A stretch of 64,000 nt of DNA from Gari tellinella. Lineage: Eukaryota > Mollusca > Bivalvia > Cardiida > Psammobiidae. Position numbers and translations under genes: made by a program. The stretch spans positions 3,038,001 through 3,102,000 of the forward strand of contig OV277864.1 of NCBI GenBank assembly GCA_922989275.2, read 5' to 3'. The notes under the pieces were generated by a model. It did no database searches. It saw only the letters and a program-made list of their open reading frames with translations, and was not told where the DNA came from. How positions within the stretch are numbered: the first letter of the stretch is position 1; the number at the start of each line of letters is the position of its first letter. This document shows, piece after piece, positions 1 through 10,501 of this stretch.

Positions 1-1
1 C

Positions 2-41
2 GATAATGATAATGATGATGATTATGGTAATGAGATGATAT
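2..41. repeat. GAT/ATG-rich microsatellite
   Basis: Short run of degenerate GATAAT and GATGAT units at the window edge. The sequence shows only simple repetition, and it may continue to the left. Confidence 0.7.
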
Positions 42-311
42 AAAAAGTATATTTACCTGTATATATAATAAATACATATACATGTACTAAGAAAATATGC
101 CAGAAAATGGCGACTGACTCCTTCAAGGACTATCGTACGAGTGAAAGTGCACGTGCAATTGGTGGAAAAGTTAAAATGTTAGTCATGCAGATAAATTAGA
201 ATTACTTCCCCTGAAAATATAAATACGTTAGCTTTAAATAGAGATCTTAACTAATTTGAACTAAAATATAAAACAAACAACATACCATCAAATTGGTTTA
301 TTTCTTAATTA

Positions 312-667
312 CACGATCACCCTACGACAAATGGGAGACACAGATTGTGTGTGTTGTTCCGAGCGAGTCGTCATAGGGTGGGAAATTCAGACATGTCTTA
401 CATTTGCAAACAGCTTAATTCCAGATCAGACGCCGCGTACCGAGTCGTCTGATCTGGATTCAAGCTTTTCATCATTCGTCATTACAGTTACTCTATCTAA
501 ATGTCCACGTATATGTAACTTTTAGAAAGCACAGCAGACGACAACATTAAGCAGACGATATTGCAGCAGTAATCGTTTGACACATTATTCTGTAAAGACA
601 ACTGCGGCAAAAGTCGTTGTTAGGAGTGAGTCGTTGTTTGGAGGAACGTTGTAGGGAGGGAAAACTG
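312..667 (-). mobile_element. Family B MITE, minus orientation
   Basis: Begins with the GTAGGG/ATGGGAGACACA-type end and finishes at GTAGGGAGGGAAAACTG, the reverse of the CAGTGCTCCCTCC end. It contains the GCAGACGAC...AAGCAGACGATATTGCAGCAG module typical of family B. The central palindrome is asymmetric because one arm is degraded (GACGCCGCGTACCGAGTCGTC). An open frame of 64 codons here is a by-product of the repeat. Confidence 0.75.
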
Positions 668-723
668 TACCATGCTTAAACATATACAGTGAAATCTGTC
701 TACCTCCACTTCTTAAAAGAGTA

Positions 724-870
724 TTAACCCTTTCATGCTCATATTATTCGGAATATGTTTACTTTATTGTCGTCTTCTTCAACATTGTTGTCTGCAATAT
801 CGTTTCACAATTAAATATAAGACAATATTACTAAAGAAAGTTCGAAGCGTGTTATTGAGAGTGAAAGGGA
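724..870. mobile_element. Family C MITE fragment
   Basis: Left end TTAACCCTTTCATGCTCA and right end GAGAGTGAAAGGGA face each other and flank a GTCGTCTTC...GTCTGCAATATCG module. The right TTAA and most of the central palindrome are missing, so this is a decayed or internally deleted copy. Confidence 0.5.
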
Positions 871-1147
871 AAATTTGTTATGTTAAAGACAGGCCACTGC
901 TGTAATCAGAATGACAGAAGAGAAGAAATCCCTAACAAGAGCTTTATGCTGTAGTTACACGCTCTTCTAAGCTTCAAACTGCTTCGAACTTCAAACCATT
1001 TGATGAAGTAATAATAGAATAGGTTTACTGTACGCGTATTCAGTTCAAACGGTTCCAGATCAGACATAACATATGGAGTAGAAATTAATGTTTTCGCACA
1101 AGCGTGTTTATTGGAATGAAAACATTTCTGTATGCATTTTTCTCATT

Positions 1148-1508
1148 CAGTGCTCCCTCTCTACAACGGCTCTTCCAACAACGACTCCCTCCTTACAACG
1201 ACCCTTGCCGCAAAACCCTAAACAGGTCAATTATGTCAAAAGTTTTTACTGCTGCAATATCGTCTGCTTATTGTTGTCGTCTGCTGTTTTTGTCAAAGTT
1301 ACATAATTATTGGACATTTTGACAGAAACAAACTTAATGACGAGTGGCAAACAGCTTGAATCCTGATCAGACGCCGCGTAACGCGGCGTCTGATCTGGAT
1401 TTAAGCTGTTTGTAAATGTAAGCCGATTCGCTTCTTAAAATGATTCCCTCCGAACAAGGCACACGATCTGTGTCTCCCATTGGGTGTCGTTGTAGAGAGG
1501 GAACGCTG
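1148..1508 (+). mobile_element. Family B MITE
   Basis: Starts CAGTGCTCCCTCT and ends TAGAGAGGGAACGCTG. It holds a well-kept central palindrome (GACGCCGCGTAACGCGGCGTC) flanked by CAGCTTGAATCC-type arms. Two overlapping 72-codon frames and an antisense 87-codon frame here are products of the repeat, not genes. Confidence 0.85.
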
Positions 1509-2137
1509 TATAACTAATTCAACGTACATGCCGATGTGATACATGTTAACCAAATTCTGGACCTTACCTGTTTGCAAAGTCGAATTTAGTCGCCCTTTGC
1601 GTAAACAAAAAAGTGAATGTGGACATTTTGTTATAAATGTCCAAACAGTTTGGACTATAATCATTAACTTGGCTTCTATTCATGATTCAACCTGTTTGCA
1701 TTTACTGGTGTACATGTATTCGAGCTAGGCATTCCGCAATTCCGATAGTAAATTAGATTGAGTTTTCATTAAGAATAAAGAGCTGTTTATATCTTTATAG
1801 TATGTAATTTAATTAAAATGTAACATGCCACTGTAAACTGTTTTGAAAGATGAATACAAATAATAACGATAATTAGCTGTTAAAGTATTATCAGAGTCGT
1901 TTGTATATTTGCTCTTGAGTTCTGTGGTAACTAAATTGTTACCGCCTATGCCAATATTATTTCACACCTGTATTGCGCACGTGCTTCAACCACAGACCGC
2001 TAATAATCATTGCACTGCCAAATTTCACTGTCTGTTTCAATACCTCGTTTGCTAAAATACAGATAGCTGAAATTTTGAATTTGATTTATAATGCAGTATG
2101 ACGTGCAAAAATCGAATCTAGTACAAAAATACATGTA

Positions 2138-2363
2138 CCGTGAAACTGTTATTTGTCCTAATAAACGCGGTTATACTAAAACTATTATACTCAGTGAAAA
2201 CAATTTGGAGTCAGATGAGACGCCAGATAATCCTGTGTCTGATCAAGTTCAAACCTGTTTTCCTCTCAAAATAAAATCAAATGTTAGCAAATTCGACTGT
2301 TTGCAATTGAAATATTGGTTTTAGCGTTAACGCGTTTATTGGGAAACAATAACGTTTTCTCCA
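2138..2363. mobile_element. Chimeric family A MITE with two short arms
   Basis: The left part (CTAATAAACGCGGTTATACT) is a short arm reading rightward. The right part (TTAGCGTTAACGCGTTTATT) is another short arm reading leftward, and the long arm is absent. The central palindrome survives as CAATTTGGAGTCAGATGAGACG and partner. The right end runs directly into the Tc1-like element at 2365, which suggests nesting. Confidence 0.65.
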
Positions 2364-2364
2364 G

Positions 2365-3376
2365 CCGAAGGTCATAAGTCTTTCCCCAAAATGACTGCCG
2401 TTTTGTTCTCTACTCTAAGCACATGCAAACTTTAAACATCAACCAACTCAAAACGGCAACTTCAACTTACCTGAAACTTTCAGTATTTTGAAATAGACCA
2501 GTTTTCTCTCTGAATGTGACGAATTCTTCTAGGAATACTCTCATAAAGTGATTATACATAGGCCTGACTGTAACGATCCCAAATGCCAAGAACATTTCTG
2601 ATACGACCATCCTTAATTATGATATTCACTGCACGCTTGCACAAGTTAGTTTTCAAAGATTTCCACACATTTTTTATTGTATTCAAGTCTGGGCTTTAGG
2701 CTGGTCGAACCATTGTCGGGATATTATCGTTCCTTTACCATTCGATGGTGAGTCTAGATTTATGCTGAGTAGCATAGTCATCATGGACACTGTAGGGCTT
2801 ATTTGAAAGTTTTTTAGCAATAAATGGCCACAAATATGTGTTTAGAGTTTCAATTTATTTCTCGGAATTGATATTACATGTACCATCAACTGGTGTCAGG
2901 ATTCCAACTCCGTCATAGGTTAAACAGCCCCTGAACACAACATATGCTTTGCACTATGGGGTGGGGTCGGCATGGTTTTCCGTGGCCTCCCACTTCGGAT
3001 CTTGTTTTCTGAGCTCCCTCGCTCTCGAAAATTCTTCATAAACTTTTAAATGGTAGATCTATCGATGTTTACCAATCGTGAACTTTTGTGAGCACTTTGA
3101 GAGTCCTTATTCAAATGACAAATAGCGTTTTTTTCTGCTCGTGTGTCAATTTCTTGCGTTTCACACTTGATATGTTACGAAGCAGACGATCAAAACATAT
3201 CAATATTATTTGTTTACAAAAAATGAAGAAGTTATCGGTGTAATCATGAATTCACAGTGTTAAAATTTCAATCTTTCCTAGTAACTAAATCGCGGCGCTA
3301 TTAAAGTTTTTCGAACGCGGTCATATGCGGTACCGATATCGGCGCCATGTTTTGGGGAAAGACTTATGACCCTCGG
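2365..3376 (-). mobile_element. Degenerate Tc1/mariner-like transposon
   Basis: About 1 kb bounded by inverted repeats: the left end reads CCGAAGGTCATAAGTCTTTC and the right end is its reverse complement with one change, both continuing into CCCCAAAA. The interior, read on the minus strand, encodes broken Tc1-type transposase pieces. Tc1/mariner elements are cut-and-paste DNA transposons that insert at TA. An exact TA duplication could not be assigned because both flanks are old repeat sequence. The element cannot encode an active enzyme. Confidence 0.8.
2530..3175 (-). pseudogene. Tc1-like transposase remnant
   Basis: Read on the minus strand in shifting frames, the N-terminal part gives a helix-turn-helix-like segment followed by FRERGSSENKIRSGRPRK, the DNA-binding and GRPR motif of Tc1 transposases. 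Then come YDGVGILTPVDG, HDDYATQHKSRLT and SPDLNTIKNVW, matching the catalytic-core landmarks of the family. Several in-frame stops are present. The stretch between the GRPR motif and YDGVG is too short, so the first catalytic aspartate region is deleted. The final catalytic glutamate, expected in SPDLNPIEN, is lysine here. This is a fossil. Family assignment rests on motif recognition. Confidence 0.8.
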
Positions 3377-3408
3377 CTATTGGTATTTCCCCCACTGTAA
3401 GTTACTTA

Positions 3409-3780
3409 CAGTGCTCCCTCCCTACACCGGCCCCCATAACGACGACTCCCTCCTTATAACGACCCGTGTCGCAGTTCACTTTACCGGACACTAATGTCTA
3501 ACGCTTTTACTGCTGCAATATTGTTTGCTTAAAAGTGTTGTCTGCAGTTTTTTTTCAAAGTTACATACATGTATAAGTGGAGGTTTTGATACATGTAGCA
3601 TAAACATAGCGACGAGTGACAAACAGCTTGAATCCAGATGAGACGCCGCGTTACACGGCGTCTGATCTGGAATTAAGGTTTTTGCAAATATAACCCAGAG
3701 TCCCTCCCTATAAAACTCCATCGGAACAACACACACAACCTTTGTCTCCAATTGGATGTCGTTGAAGAGAGGGAGCACTG
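3409..3780 (+). mobile_element. Family B MITE
   Basis: Complete copy from CAGTGCTCCCTCCCTACA to GAGAGGGAGCACTG, flanked by TA on both sides (ACTTA before, TATATG after). The central palindrome is slightly asymmetric (GATGAGACGCC on one arm, GGCGTCTGATC on the other). It abuts an A1 element 20 bp to its right. Confidence 0.85.
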
Positions 3781-3800
3781 TATATGTGATGGGCATACTA

Positions 3801-4046
3801 CAGTGGAGAATCTGTTATTCTTTCCCGTTTAAACGCAAACATACGCAAACGCAAAGCGCTAAAACGTAGAAAAGAACAACTTTTGGACAATTCTGATATT
3901 TCATGTTTATCTTGGTGGCAAACAGTTTGGAGCCTGATCAGACGCCGGGTTACCCGGCGTCTGATCTAGCTCCAAACTGTTTGCACTGCAAATAATAGTT
4001 TTAGCGTAAACGCGTTTATTGGGAAAGAATAACAGATTCTCCACTG
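3801..4046 (-). mobile_element. Family A1 MITE, complete
   Basis: Perfect ends CAGTGGAGAATCTGTTATTC and CAGATTCTCCACTG, with TA on both sides. The long arm comes first. The core reads GACGCCGGGTTACCCGGCGTC, a perfect palindrome around TTA. It is nearly identical to copies at 5838, 23676, 33746, 53912 and 59569, which argues for recent spread. Confidence 0.9.
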
Positions 4047-4156
4047 TAATTGTACTAGTGTTCATGTACGATTCCTCTGTGCCGACTATGTCATGTTTTT
4101 TTGCTTATTTGTCAGGTTAACCTTTATGCTGATAAACGAGACTTAACTTAAATACG

Positions 4157-4210
4157 AAAACAGTTTTCATCCAGATCAGAATGCGTCGGCTGATCTGGAT
4201 CCAAACTGAA
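4157..4210. repeat. Stand-alone copy of the shared central palindrome
   Basis: CAGTTTTCATCCAGATCAGA is followed by TCGGCTGATCTGGATCCAAA with no family A, B or C ends recognisable nearby. It is either the relic of an eroded MITE or a copy of the core on its own. Confidence 0.55.
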
Positions 4211-4495
4211 TGGTACCAATTAACCTCTTTTGTCAACTAAAATGGGCATGCCAATTTATTTTTGTAACTTTGGTTGAATACAATTCTGAAGCAGACGACA
4301 ATTTAGCATGCTACGAATTAATGCCAATACAACACGTATGATGCCGTTGGCGAATGGAAGCCTCACAATCAGTAACGTAGATACAGATGAACCGATGAAC
4401 CGCTCGTTGATAGTGTAGGTTTTTTGTACTCGTGCTTTATGTAGGTGTTGATACATACATGTAGTAGGTTATACAATTCGCAGTTTCCTTACATA

Positions 4496-4670
4496 CAGTT
4501 GAGAAGACATTAGTCTGTCCCGTTTAAACGCAAACCAAACGCAACCACATTACTCGATGTACAGTATAGGAAATTATAACTTGTATAGAAATTTGGCCAT
4601 AAATTTAAAATTAAATGGCAAACGGTGTATTGGGAAGCACGTTTATTGGAAAATAATGTTTTCTCCACTG
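4496..4670 (-). mobile_element. Family A MITE lacking the core
   Basis: Starts CAGTTGAGAAGACATTAGTC with the GTTTAAACGCAAAC long arm and ends GTTTTCTCCACTG. The central palindrome is absent. A complete family A copy starts 23 bp further right. Confidence 0.65.
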
Positions 4671-4692
4671 TAAGATAGGACTTTTTCTTATA

Positions 4693-4944
4693 CAGTGGTG
4701 AAAACGTTATTCTTTCCCAATAAACACGTTTACGCTAACACATTTATTTCCATTACATGTACAAACAGTTTGGAGCCAGATCAGACGCCGGGTTATCCGG
4801 CGTCTGATCAGGCTCCAAATTGTTTGCAACTCAGATTAACATGACTAGTCAGAATTGTCGAAATGCTGTCTTTGTCAACGTTTTAGTGCTTTGCGTTTGC
4901 CTACGTTTGCGTTTAAACGGGAAAGAATAAAGTTTTATCCACTG
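4693..4944 (+). mobile_element. Family A2 MITE, complete
   Basis: CAGTGGTGAAAACGTTATTC to TTTTATCCACTG, with TA flanks. Short arm first. The core GACGCCGGGTTATCCGGCGTC is intact, and the long arm carries the GTTTGCGTTTAAACGGG motif. Confidence 0.88.
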
Positions 4945-4967
4945 TAGGATTACATGTATTCCTTGTA

Positions 4968-5320
4968 CAGTGGAGAAGAACTTATTCTTTCCCGTTGAAA
5001 TCCTTCCCTGCCATGACGTCAACAACTTTTAAAATGTTCCGTCTGCTTTTTGTCCCAAATTCAACATTTAGGTACTTTGACTTATTATTGAAATGAGTAT
5101 CAAACAGGATAAGTCAGCTAAACGAGAATAATTGTAACTGGATTTCAACAAAATGTAAGAAACTATGGCAAAATGTCTTATCTATGGGAGTGACAATGCT
5201 TTGGATTCTGATCAGACGCAGAGTTTACCGTCTGACTCCAAACTGTTTGCAATTGAAATGGCTGTTTGTAAAGGAAATAGTTTGTAGTGTTCATTGGGAA
5301 AGAATACCGTCTTCTCAACC
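4968..5320 (-). mobile_element. Diverged family A MITE
   Basis: A good left end (CAGTGGAGAAGAACTTATTC, then CCCGTTGAAA) leads to a strongly decayed interior. A shortened core sits near 5195-5250 and the right end is GGGAAAGAATACCGTCTTCTC, where the final CACTG has been lost. Confidence 0.55.
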
Positions 5321-5429
5321 GAAATTAGAATCTGGTTTCATTTCACTTCATACTAACAAATGGTTTTGAAATATTGTTTCAATGTTAGATTAAAGGCAGC
5401 GTGACTGTCAAAATGTCGAAACGAGAACT

Positions 5430-5494
5430 AAACAGTTTTGATCCTGATCAGACGCCACATTACGCGGCGTCTGATTAGGATCCAAACTATTTGC
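5430..5494. repeat. Stand-alone copy of the shared central palindrome
   Basis: AACAGTTTTGATCCTGATCA...CTGATTAGGATCCAAACT around GACGCC and GGCGTC, with no MITE ends recognised. It resembles the GGATCC-type core of families B and C more than the GGAGCC core of family A. A weaker relative follows at 5570-5632. Confidence 0.55.
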
Positions 5495-5837
5495 AAAATC
5501 TCTTTATGGTGTTATTCACAGGGATAGTGTTAAAATGCGAATTTTGCTTACGGAACTTTAATACGAAGGTCCAACAGTTTGGATTAAGATCAAACGCCGT
5601 GTTTCACTGAGTCTGGTTTAGGTCCAAATGTTTTGAATTTTTTGTAGAATGACTAGGGATTTTCCGACCAATGAAAGGCAGTATCATCGGGTGTTAAACC
5701 GTTTACTGTGTGTTCATGCAAGGTAATGAACAAGGTTTGAAAATGCATCATTCACCCAACAATGAAAATAGAAAACATGACAGTGATCATTCTCAGCGAT
5801 AATACGGATACGTTGGAAAGAATTCGGATCCATATTA

Positions 5838-6083
5838 CAGTGGGGAATCTGTTATTCTTTCCCGTTTAAACGCAAACGTACGCAAACGCAAAGCACTAAA
5901 ACGTAGAAAAGAACAACTTTTGGACAATTCTGATATTTCATGTTTATCTTGGTGGCAAACAGTTTGGAGCCTGATCAGACGCCGGGTTACCCGGCGTCTG
6001 ATCTGGCTCCAAAATGTTTGCACTGCAAATAATAGTTTTAGCGTAAACGCGTTTATTGGGAAAGAATAACAGATTCTCCACTG
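5838..6083 (-). mobile_element. Family A1 MITE, complete
   Basis: CAGTGGGGAATCTGTTATTC to CAGATTCTCCACTG with TA flanks. Apart from one change in the left end it matches the A1 copy at 3801 closely through the AAAGCACTAAAACGTAGAAA long arm and the core. Confidence 0.9.
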
Positions 6084-6559
6084 TACATGTAAACACCGTG
6101 TAAAGAGGCATCCGATCTGTTTACAAACTGTTTTGTTACTCATACATAACCTCTTCAGTTTTGAATACATAGGAAATAGTTTTGAATGGGGTTTCGCTGA
6201 CGATATTGTTGAAGCAGGTGTTGTTTAGTATGATAAGTGTTACACGTACATAGAATAGTGATTTTGAGTCGCCACTATAATAGTACAGTCTAATATGACT
6301 TTGTGGCAATTCGAATGAATACATCATACATCGTAATGACTTTGCAAATAGGTAGTATCGTTAAAAAAGGTGTAGGTAAAGCAAAAAATCATATGCTGTG
6401 GAAATTATCTGTTAAACATTCGAAATATCCTAGTCGTTAGCTCAACGGACAGTCTTTCCTGAAATAAGCATTCTAAGATTAAACAGCATCAATTAAATTA
6501 TATGAGCATCAATTTCTCATATCTTCTATCCAATTGCCTTAAATCTACTTTTAACAAGA
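6084..6559. other. No gene seen
   Basis: AT-rich non-coding sequence downstream of the receptor gene. Short open frames have no recognisable motif or repeat match. Confidence 0.5.
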
Positions 6560-7040
6560 TGTTGTTTTGTGAAATACTATGCCTCCTGATGTAACCGTTA
6601 CCTTTAAATGTCATTGACCTTTGTCAGAAATAACACAAATTGTACTGCGCTTCTTGACATGAGTACACATGCAAAATATGAAGTCTCTATAGCATGTGGT
6701 ATACTTATGGCCGATGTTAATTTTAGTCTATAGTATATCTAAATGACATTACCTTAGTCGGACATGACCATACTTGTACTGAGCTGCCTGAGTTAAGAAT
6801 CCTTGCCAAATATTAAGTCTCTATCAAAAGTAGTTCGATGTAAAACTAGTCAATTTGATGACTTTTACCTTTTTTGGACTCATGAGTTCTTAGGTTGAGT
6901 ACACGGGCCAACTAATTATGAAGTCTCTATCATGTGTGAGCAATGTTAAAATTGATGGAACGACAGACTGACAGCCAAACAAACAGACAAACATACATGC
7001 ATGACAAAAACATGATGTCCCCGACTTAGTCATGCGGGAA
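6560..7040. repeat. Decayed interspersed repeat with three internal units
   Basis: The phrase AAGTCTCTAT recurs at about 6681, 6815 and 6922, each preceded by an ATATGA/ATATTA/TTATGA stretch and by TGACCTTTG- or GACATGA-like wording, so the block consists of degenerate units of roughly 100-140 bp. It ends in a CAGACAGAC-like run (ACAGACTGACAGCCAAACAA). The arrangement resembles the 3' region of an old retroelement, but no family can be assigned. Confidence 0.45.
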
Positions 7041-7398
7041 CATTAAAATATATTGCAGAAGTAAGTAGGATTGCGGACAATGCCATGGCGGTGAAATGGT
7101 CAGAGCAGATGTTTCTAAAAATGACATAAGTTACACTGCGTCGAAATGGCAAAATTAATACATTTATGTAATAAGTTTTGTTCGAAAATCATTCTGTAGA
7201 CAGACCACATAGCGATTCCGATTAATTGCCTTGAAAAGTTTGGTTTTTAAACAGACACATTTTTCTCTTAATTAGAAACCGCAAATGTTACCATACTGCA
7301 TTTCTGAGATTTCTAGCAGAATTCCTGTTGCGAACTTGTTATTCATTACCACTTTTATGAAGTTAAACGCAGACACGATCTAACATATATTGACACTA
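7041..7398. other. No gene seen
   Basis: AT-rich sequence between an old repeat and a family B element. No coding motif, RNA gene or inverted repeat was recognised. Confidence 0.45.
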
Positions 7399-7750
7399 CA
7401 GTGTTCCCTCCATACAAAGATCCTCAAAACAAAGATTCCCTCCTTACAACAACGTTCTTGCCTTAATTAAGAGAATTATGTACAACCTATTTTCACGGCT
7501 GCAATGCTGTCTGCTAAAGGTTGTCGTCTATTGTTTTTCTCAAAGTTACATAATATACATGTTGACATAAAAAACGTAATGACGAGTGACAAACAGTTTG
7601 AATCCAGATCGGAAGCCGCGTTTACGCGGCGCTTGATCTGGATTAAAGCTGTTTGCAAATGTAAGCAAATTGACCTTACTATAACGACTCCCTCTGAACA
7701 ACGCACACACTTTTTGTCTCCCATTGGTTGTCGTTGTAGAGAGGGAGCAG
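7399..7750 (+). mobile_element. Family B MITE
   Basis: Starts CAGTGTTCCCTCCATACA and ends TTGTAGAGAGGGAGCAG, where the last CACTG is worn. The core is altered to GAAGCCGCGTTTACGCGGCGC. Three overlapping 82-111 codon frames on both strands are all internal to the repeat. Confidence 0.8.
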
Positions 7751-7983
7751 TTTCTAAATTGATGACACTTTGCGTCAATCTGAGCAGCAAACATTATGAA
7801 TTGTGTGCATTAATGTATGGCCTCAGACATAATGTTTGAAATATTAATTTGCATTAGTTCAAAATGATGAACAAAGTATTTTTTCTAAAGAAAGATGGTT
7901 GCAGAGTTAATTAAATGTCTGAAACAGTTCCTAATGTCGTAAATACATAATTGTAATTGGCGAACAACGGCAATTAAGTGTTA

Positions 7984-8201
7984 CAGTAGAGAATTCTTTC
8001 CCGTTTAAACGATACTAAGCGCAACGCAACCCCATAGAATATTGAAAATAGCAGCGATTTAAGTTGTCTTGATTTGTTATTTCATCAGTGACAAATAATT
8101 TGGGGCCTGCTCAGAAGCAGAGTTATCAAGCTGTTTGCAATGGAAATAACTGTTTTTTGCATAATCGTGTTTATAGTGAAGGGACAATGATTTATCTACT
8201 G
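7984..8201 (-). mobile_element. Diverged family A MITE
   Basis: CAGTAGAGAATTCTTTCCCG with the GTTTAAACG long arm leads to a core reduced to TTTGGGGCCTGCTCAGAAGC and TCAAGCTGTTTGC. The right end is TTTATCTACTG. This is an old, partly deleted copy. Confidence 0.6.
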
Positions 8202-8315
8202 TACCTGCATGCCACAAATGCATTGTATATTCTTACTAAGTCAACTGTTTACTTTTTGTGTACACATTCAAGTCCGCGTTAATTGGCACTTCAAAGGAAG
8301 ATGTACGACTCGCAT

Positions 8316-8567
8316 TTAACCCTCTACCTGATAGCCTATTTATAGTATTGAAGATAGGTGACTTATTAAAGCAGGTTGAAAGCAAAGCAGAATGCGCCTT
8401 AAGGCGCATTCTGCTTTACGTTCAGCCTGCTTTAAGCTTCCATGTGCTAGAATATAGAAAATATTCCCCATAATATCTATCCATTACTGATTAAATTGGA
8501 ACTATTTTCTTCAGCGTAGGAATAAACTGAATGTGCTGAAAGGCGCTTCTATAAGGGACAGGGTTAA
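8316..8567 (+). mobile_element. Family D MITE, TTAA-flanked
   Basis: TTAACCCTCTACCTGATAGC opens the element and GGACAGGGTTAA closes it. The middle is a long hairpin, AAAGCAGAATGCGCC/GGCGCATTCTGCTTTA around TTAA. CCCT ends next to TTAA resemble piggyBac-type elements, which target TTAA; this placement is inference. Matching copies lie at 50698 and 58686. Confidence 0.8.
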
Positions 8568-8727
8568 GACAGATGACAATTTGATGTAGACCAATGGAAA
8601 CGCAGAAAGCTTTTTTGTATTGTATAAAAACAGCCATCATTCTGACATGGAATTTTATTATTACTTACAGAATACTCATTTGTTGCTGCAATCCGCAAGA
8701 TGTTAGCATTGTTTTATCTGTGTTTTG

Positions 8728-9113
8728 AGTTGAGACGATGTTATTCTTTCCAACAAACGCGTCGTTTACAAAGTATTTCTTTTGCAAACAGTACGGAGCC
8801 AGATCAGACGCAAGGTAACCTCAGATAAAAAAATCAGACTTTTCAGAATGCAGACATTCTCTTCATTTAGTGCTGTGTTTTTTAGTTTTGTTTTGTTTAA
8901 CCCGTTCACACTCAATGACGCATAGAAGCGTGTTTGCAAATACGACGTCTTATCAGGATCCAAACAGTTTGACACTGGTATCATACCACATTGAATCGTA
9001 CTTTGAATCGATCTTGCAAACAACAAAATTGAAGCAGACGACAATGAAAAGGTGGGGGGGTTAAACTTTTCATGAAAGGGTTAAATGGGAAAGAATAAAG
9101 TCTCCTTCCACTG
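8728..9113 (+). mobile_element. Family A MITE split by a family C insertion
   Basis: The left part is a short arm (GTTATTCTTTCCAACAAACGCG) and half a core (CAAACAGTACGGAGCCAGATCAGACG). The right part resumes after 9084 as GGGAAAGAATAAAG and TTCCACTG. The family C element at 8897-9084 lies between them, so A was present before C jumped in. Confidence 0.65.
8897..9084. mobile_element. Family C MITE, nested
   Basis: TTAACCCGTTCACACTCAAT to TTTTCATGAAAGGGTTAA, with TTAA at both ends. The interior holds a shortened palindrome arm and the GAAGCAGACGACAAT module also seen in family B. It sits inside a family A element. Confidence 0.75.
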
Positions 9114-9220
9114 TAACAGAAAAAATGCATTATATGTAGGAAACATGGCTAGTTAATTAAAGACTCCTTGAACAATTCTTTTTCATAAAACGCGTTCATA
9201 CTAAAACAGTGGCATAAACG

Positions 9221-9470
9221 CTGTAGACATCGTTATTCTGTCCCGATAAACGCGTTTATGCTAACCCCGCCCCTATATAAATGTACAATCGCCCCTATAT
9301 AAATGTACAATGTACATTGCAAACAGTTTGGATCCAGATCAGACGCCGATGTCTGATCAGGTTCTAAACTGCTTGCCACTCAGATGAAAAAAAAGTGTCT
9401 AGTCATTTACAATTACCGGTAAATCTTTACGTTTAACTGCATTGAGTTTGCGTTTAATTTCGGTTAAACG
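9221..9470 (+). mobile_element. Family A MITE, right end lost
   Basis: The short arm (CGATAAACGCGTTTATGCTA) is followed by a small tandem duplication (CCCCTATATAAATGTACAAT twice) and a core shortened to GACGCCGATGTCTGATC. The long arm is blurred and no CACTG end is seen. Confidence 0.55.
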
Positions 9471-9893
9471 TTTTCTAAATTTTTTGTCTACTGCAAACAA
9501 TCTGAAACATGAATGGACGACGAGCAAATTGGCGTAATTTTAGGCTCCAAGGAAGTTGCAAATCGGATTTTTATAAATCCATAATATCATCAAAATATAG
9601 TATTTTCTTTAATGCTAAGCAGTGAATTATAGAGTTTTCTCAGTAGATTATTATGTTATAATCTACAGTGAATTATAACTTTTCGGAATAATTTTTTTTC
9701 CGGGATTTGTTTTGCTTTGACTTCTTTTTAATTTGAATATGCCATACACGATTACTTTTGTGCCGCAAGTGCAGTTTACTACGCCTTCAAAATGATACTT
9801 TGAGAGGCTCCATATGGGGTATTTGACATGGCCAAAGTGATTAATCGGCGGCTTTATATTAACATTTCTCTGTTAAAAGCATAAAAGAAATAG
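9471..9893. other. No gene seen
   Basis: AT-rich sequence without coding motifs. It contains a small local duplication around ATAATCTACAGTGAATTATA near 9620-9675. Confidence 0.4.
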
Positions 9894-10018
9894 AATAATC
9901 GTTTGTTTCAGTGTAGGATGGGGTTTTCTTTCATCTCGTGAAAAGCAAGGGAAAATATAACCTTGCTTTTCACTCGATGAAAGAAATTCCCATCTTACAC
10001 TGAAACAAACAATTATCC
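9894..10018. repeat. Near-perfect 125-bp palindrome
   Basis: The left arm ATAATCGTTTGTTTCAGTGT and onward pairs with ACACTGAAACAAACAATTAT at the right. The inner arms (CTTTCATCTCGTGAAAAGCA and partner) also match, leaving a small AAAATATAA loop. It is a foldback element seen once in this window. Confidence 0.8.
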
Positions 10019-10239
10019 TCTATGTCTTTTTATTCAATTTCATGGTAGGTGTGCTCGGGTTTGTTGTTTCTATTAAATCGGACACATACAACTACATGAA
10101 CTTGAACATGATTACCGTCTTCGCTACTTTTTATCATAAAAGGAATAATGTCTACCTAGTCGGCATTTAAATGCAAGCTTTTCCTCGAATAGATAATTTA
10201 AAATTAGTTTGCTACAATCTTCGACTCGAAGTCGACACC

Positions 10240-10456
10240 AGAACAAAGTAGAGTTGTTTTAACGCTAGCGAAACGCTGCCTACGCTTTGCAATACAATGT
10301 AGAAAATGACGTTTTTGAAAATCCGACATTTTATTTCTGCCTGAGTGGTGTACCGTTTGGAGTCTGATTAGAAGCTGGGATACATGTACCTTTATCTGGC
10401 TCCAAACTGTTTGCAATGGAAGTATTTGTTTTCACACAAGCGAGTTTATAGGGAGA
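10240..10456 (-). mobile_element. Diverged family A MITE
   Basis: Long-arm traces (AACGCTAGCGAAACGC, ACAATGTAGAAAATGACG), a degraded core (CCGTTTGGAGTCTGATTAGA ... TGGCTCCAAACTGTTTGCAA) and a short-arm trace (ACAAGCGAGTTTATAGGGAG). The terminal CAGTGGAG motifs are not recognisable. Confidence 0.5.
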
Positions 10457-10501
10457 AAAAACAAAACGCCTTCACAGCTGTAAAAAATACCTTTGCTTCA
10501 G

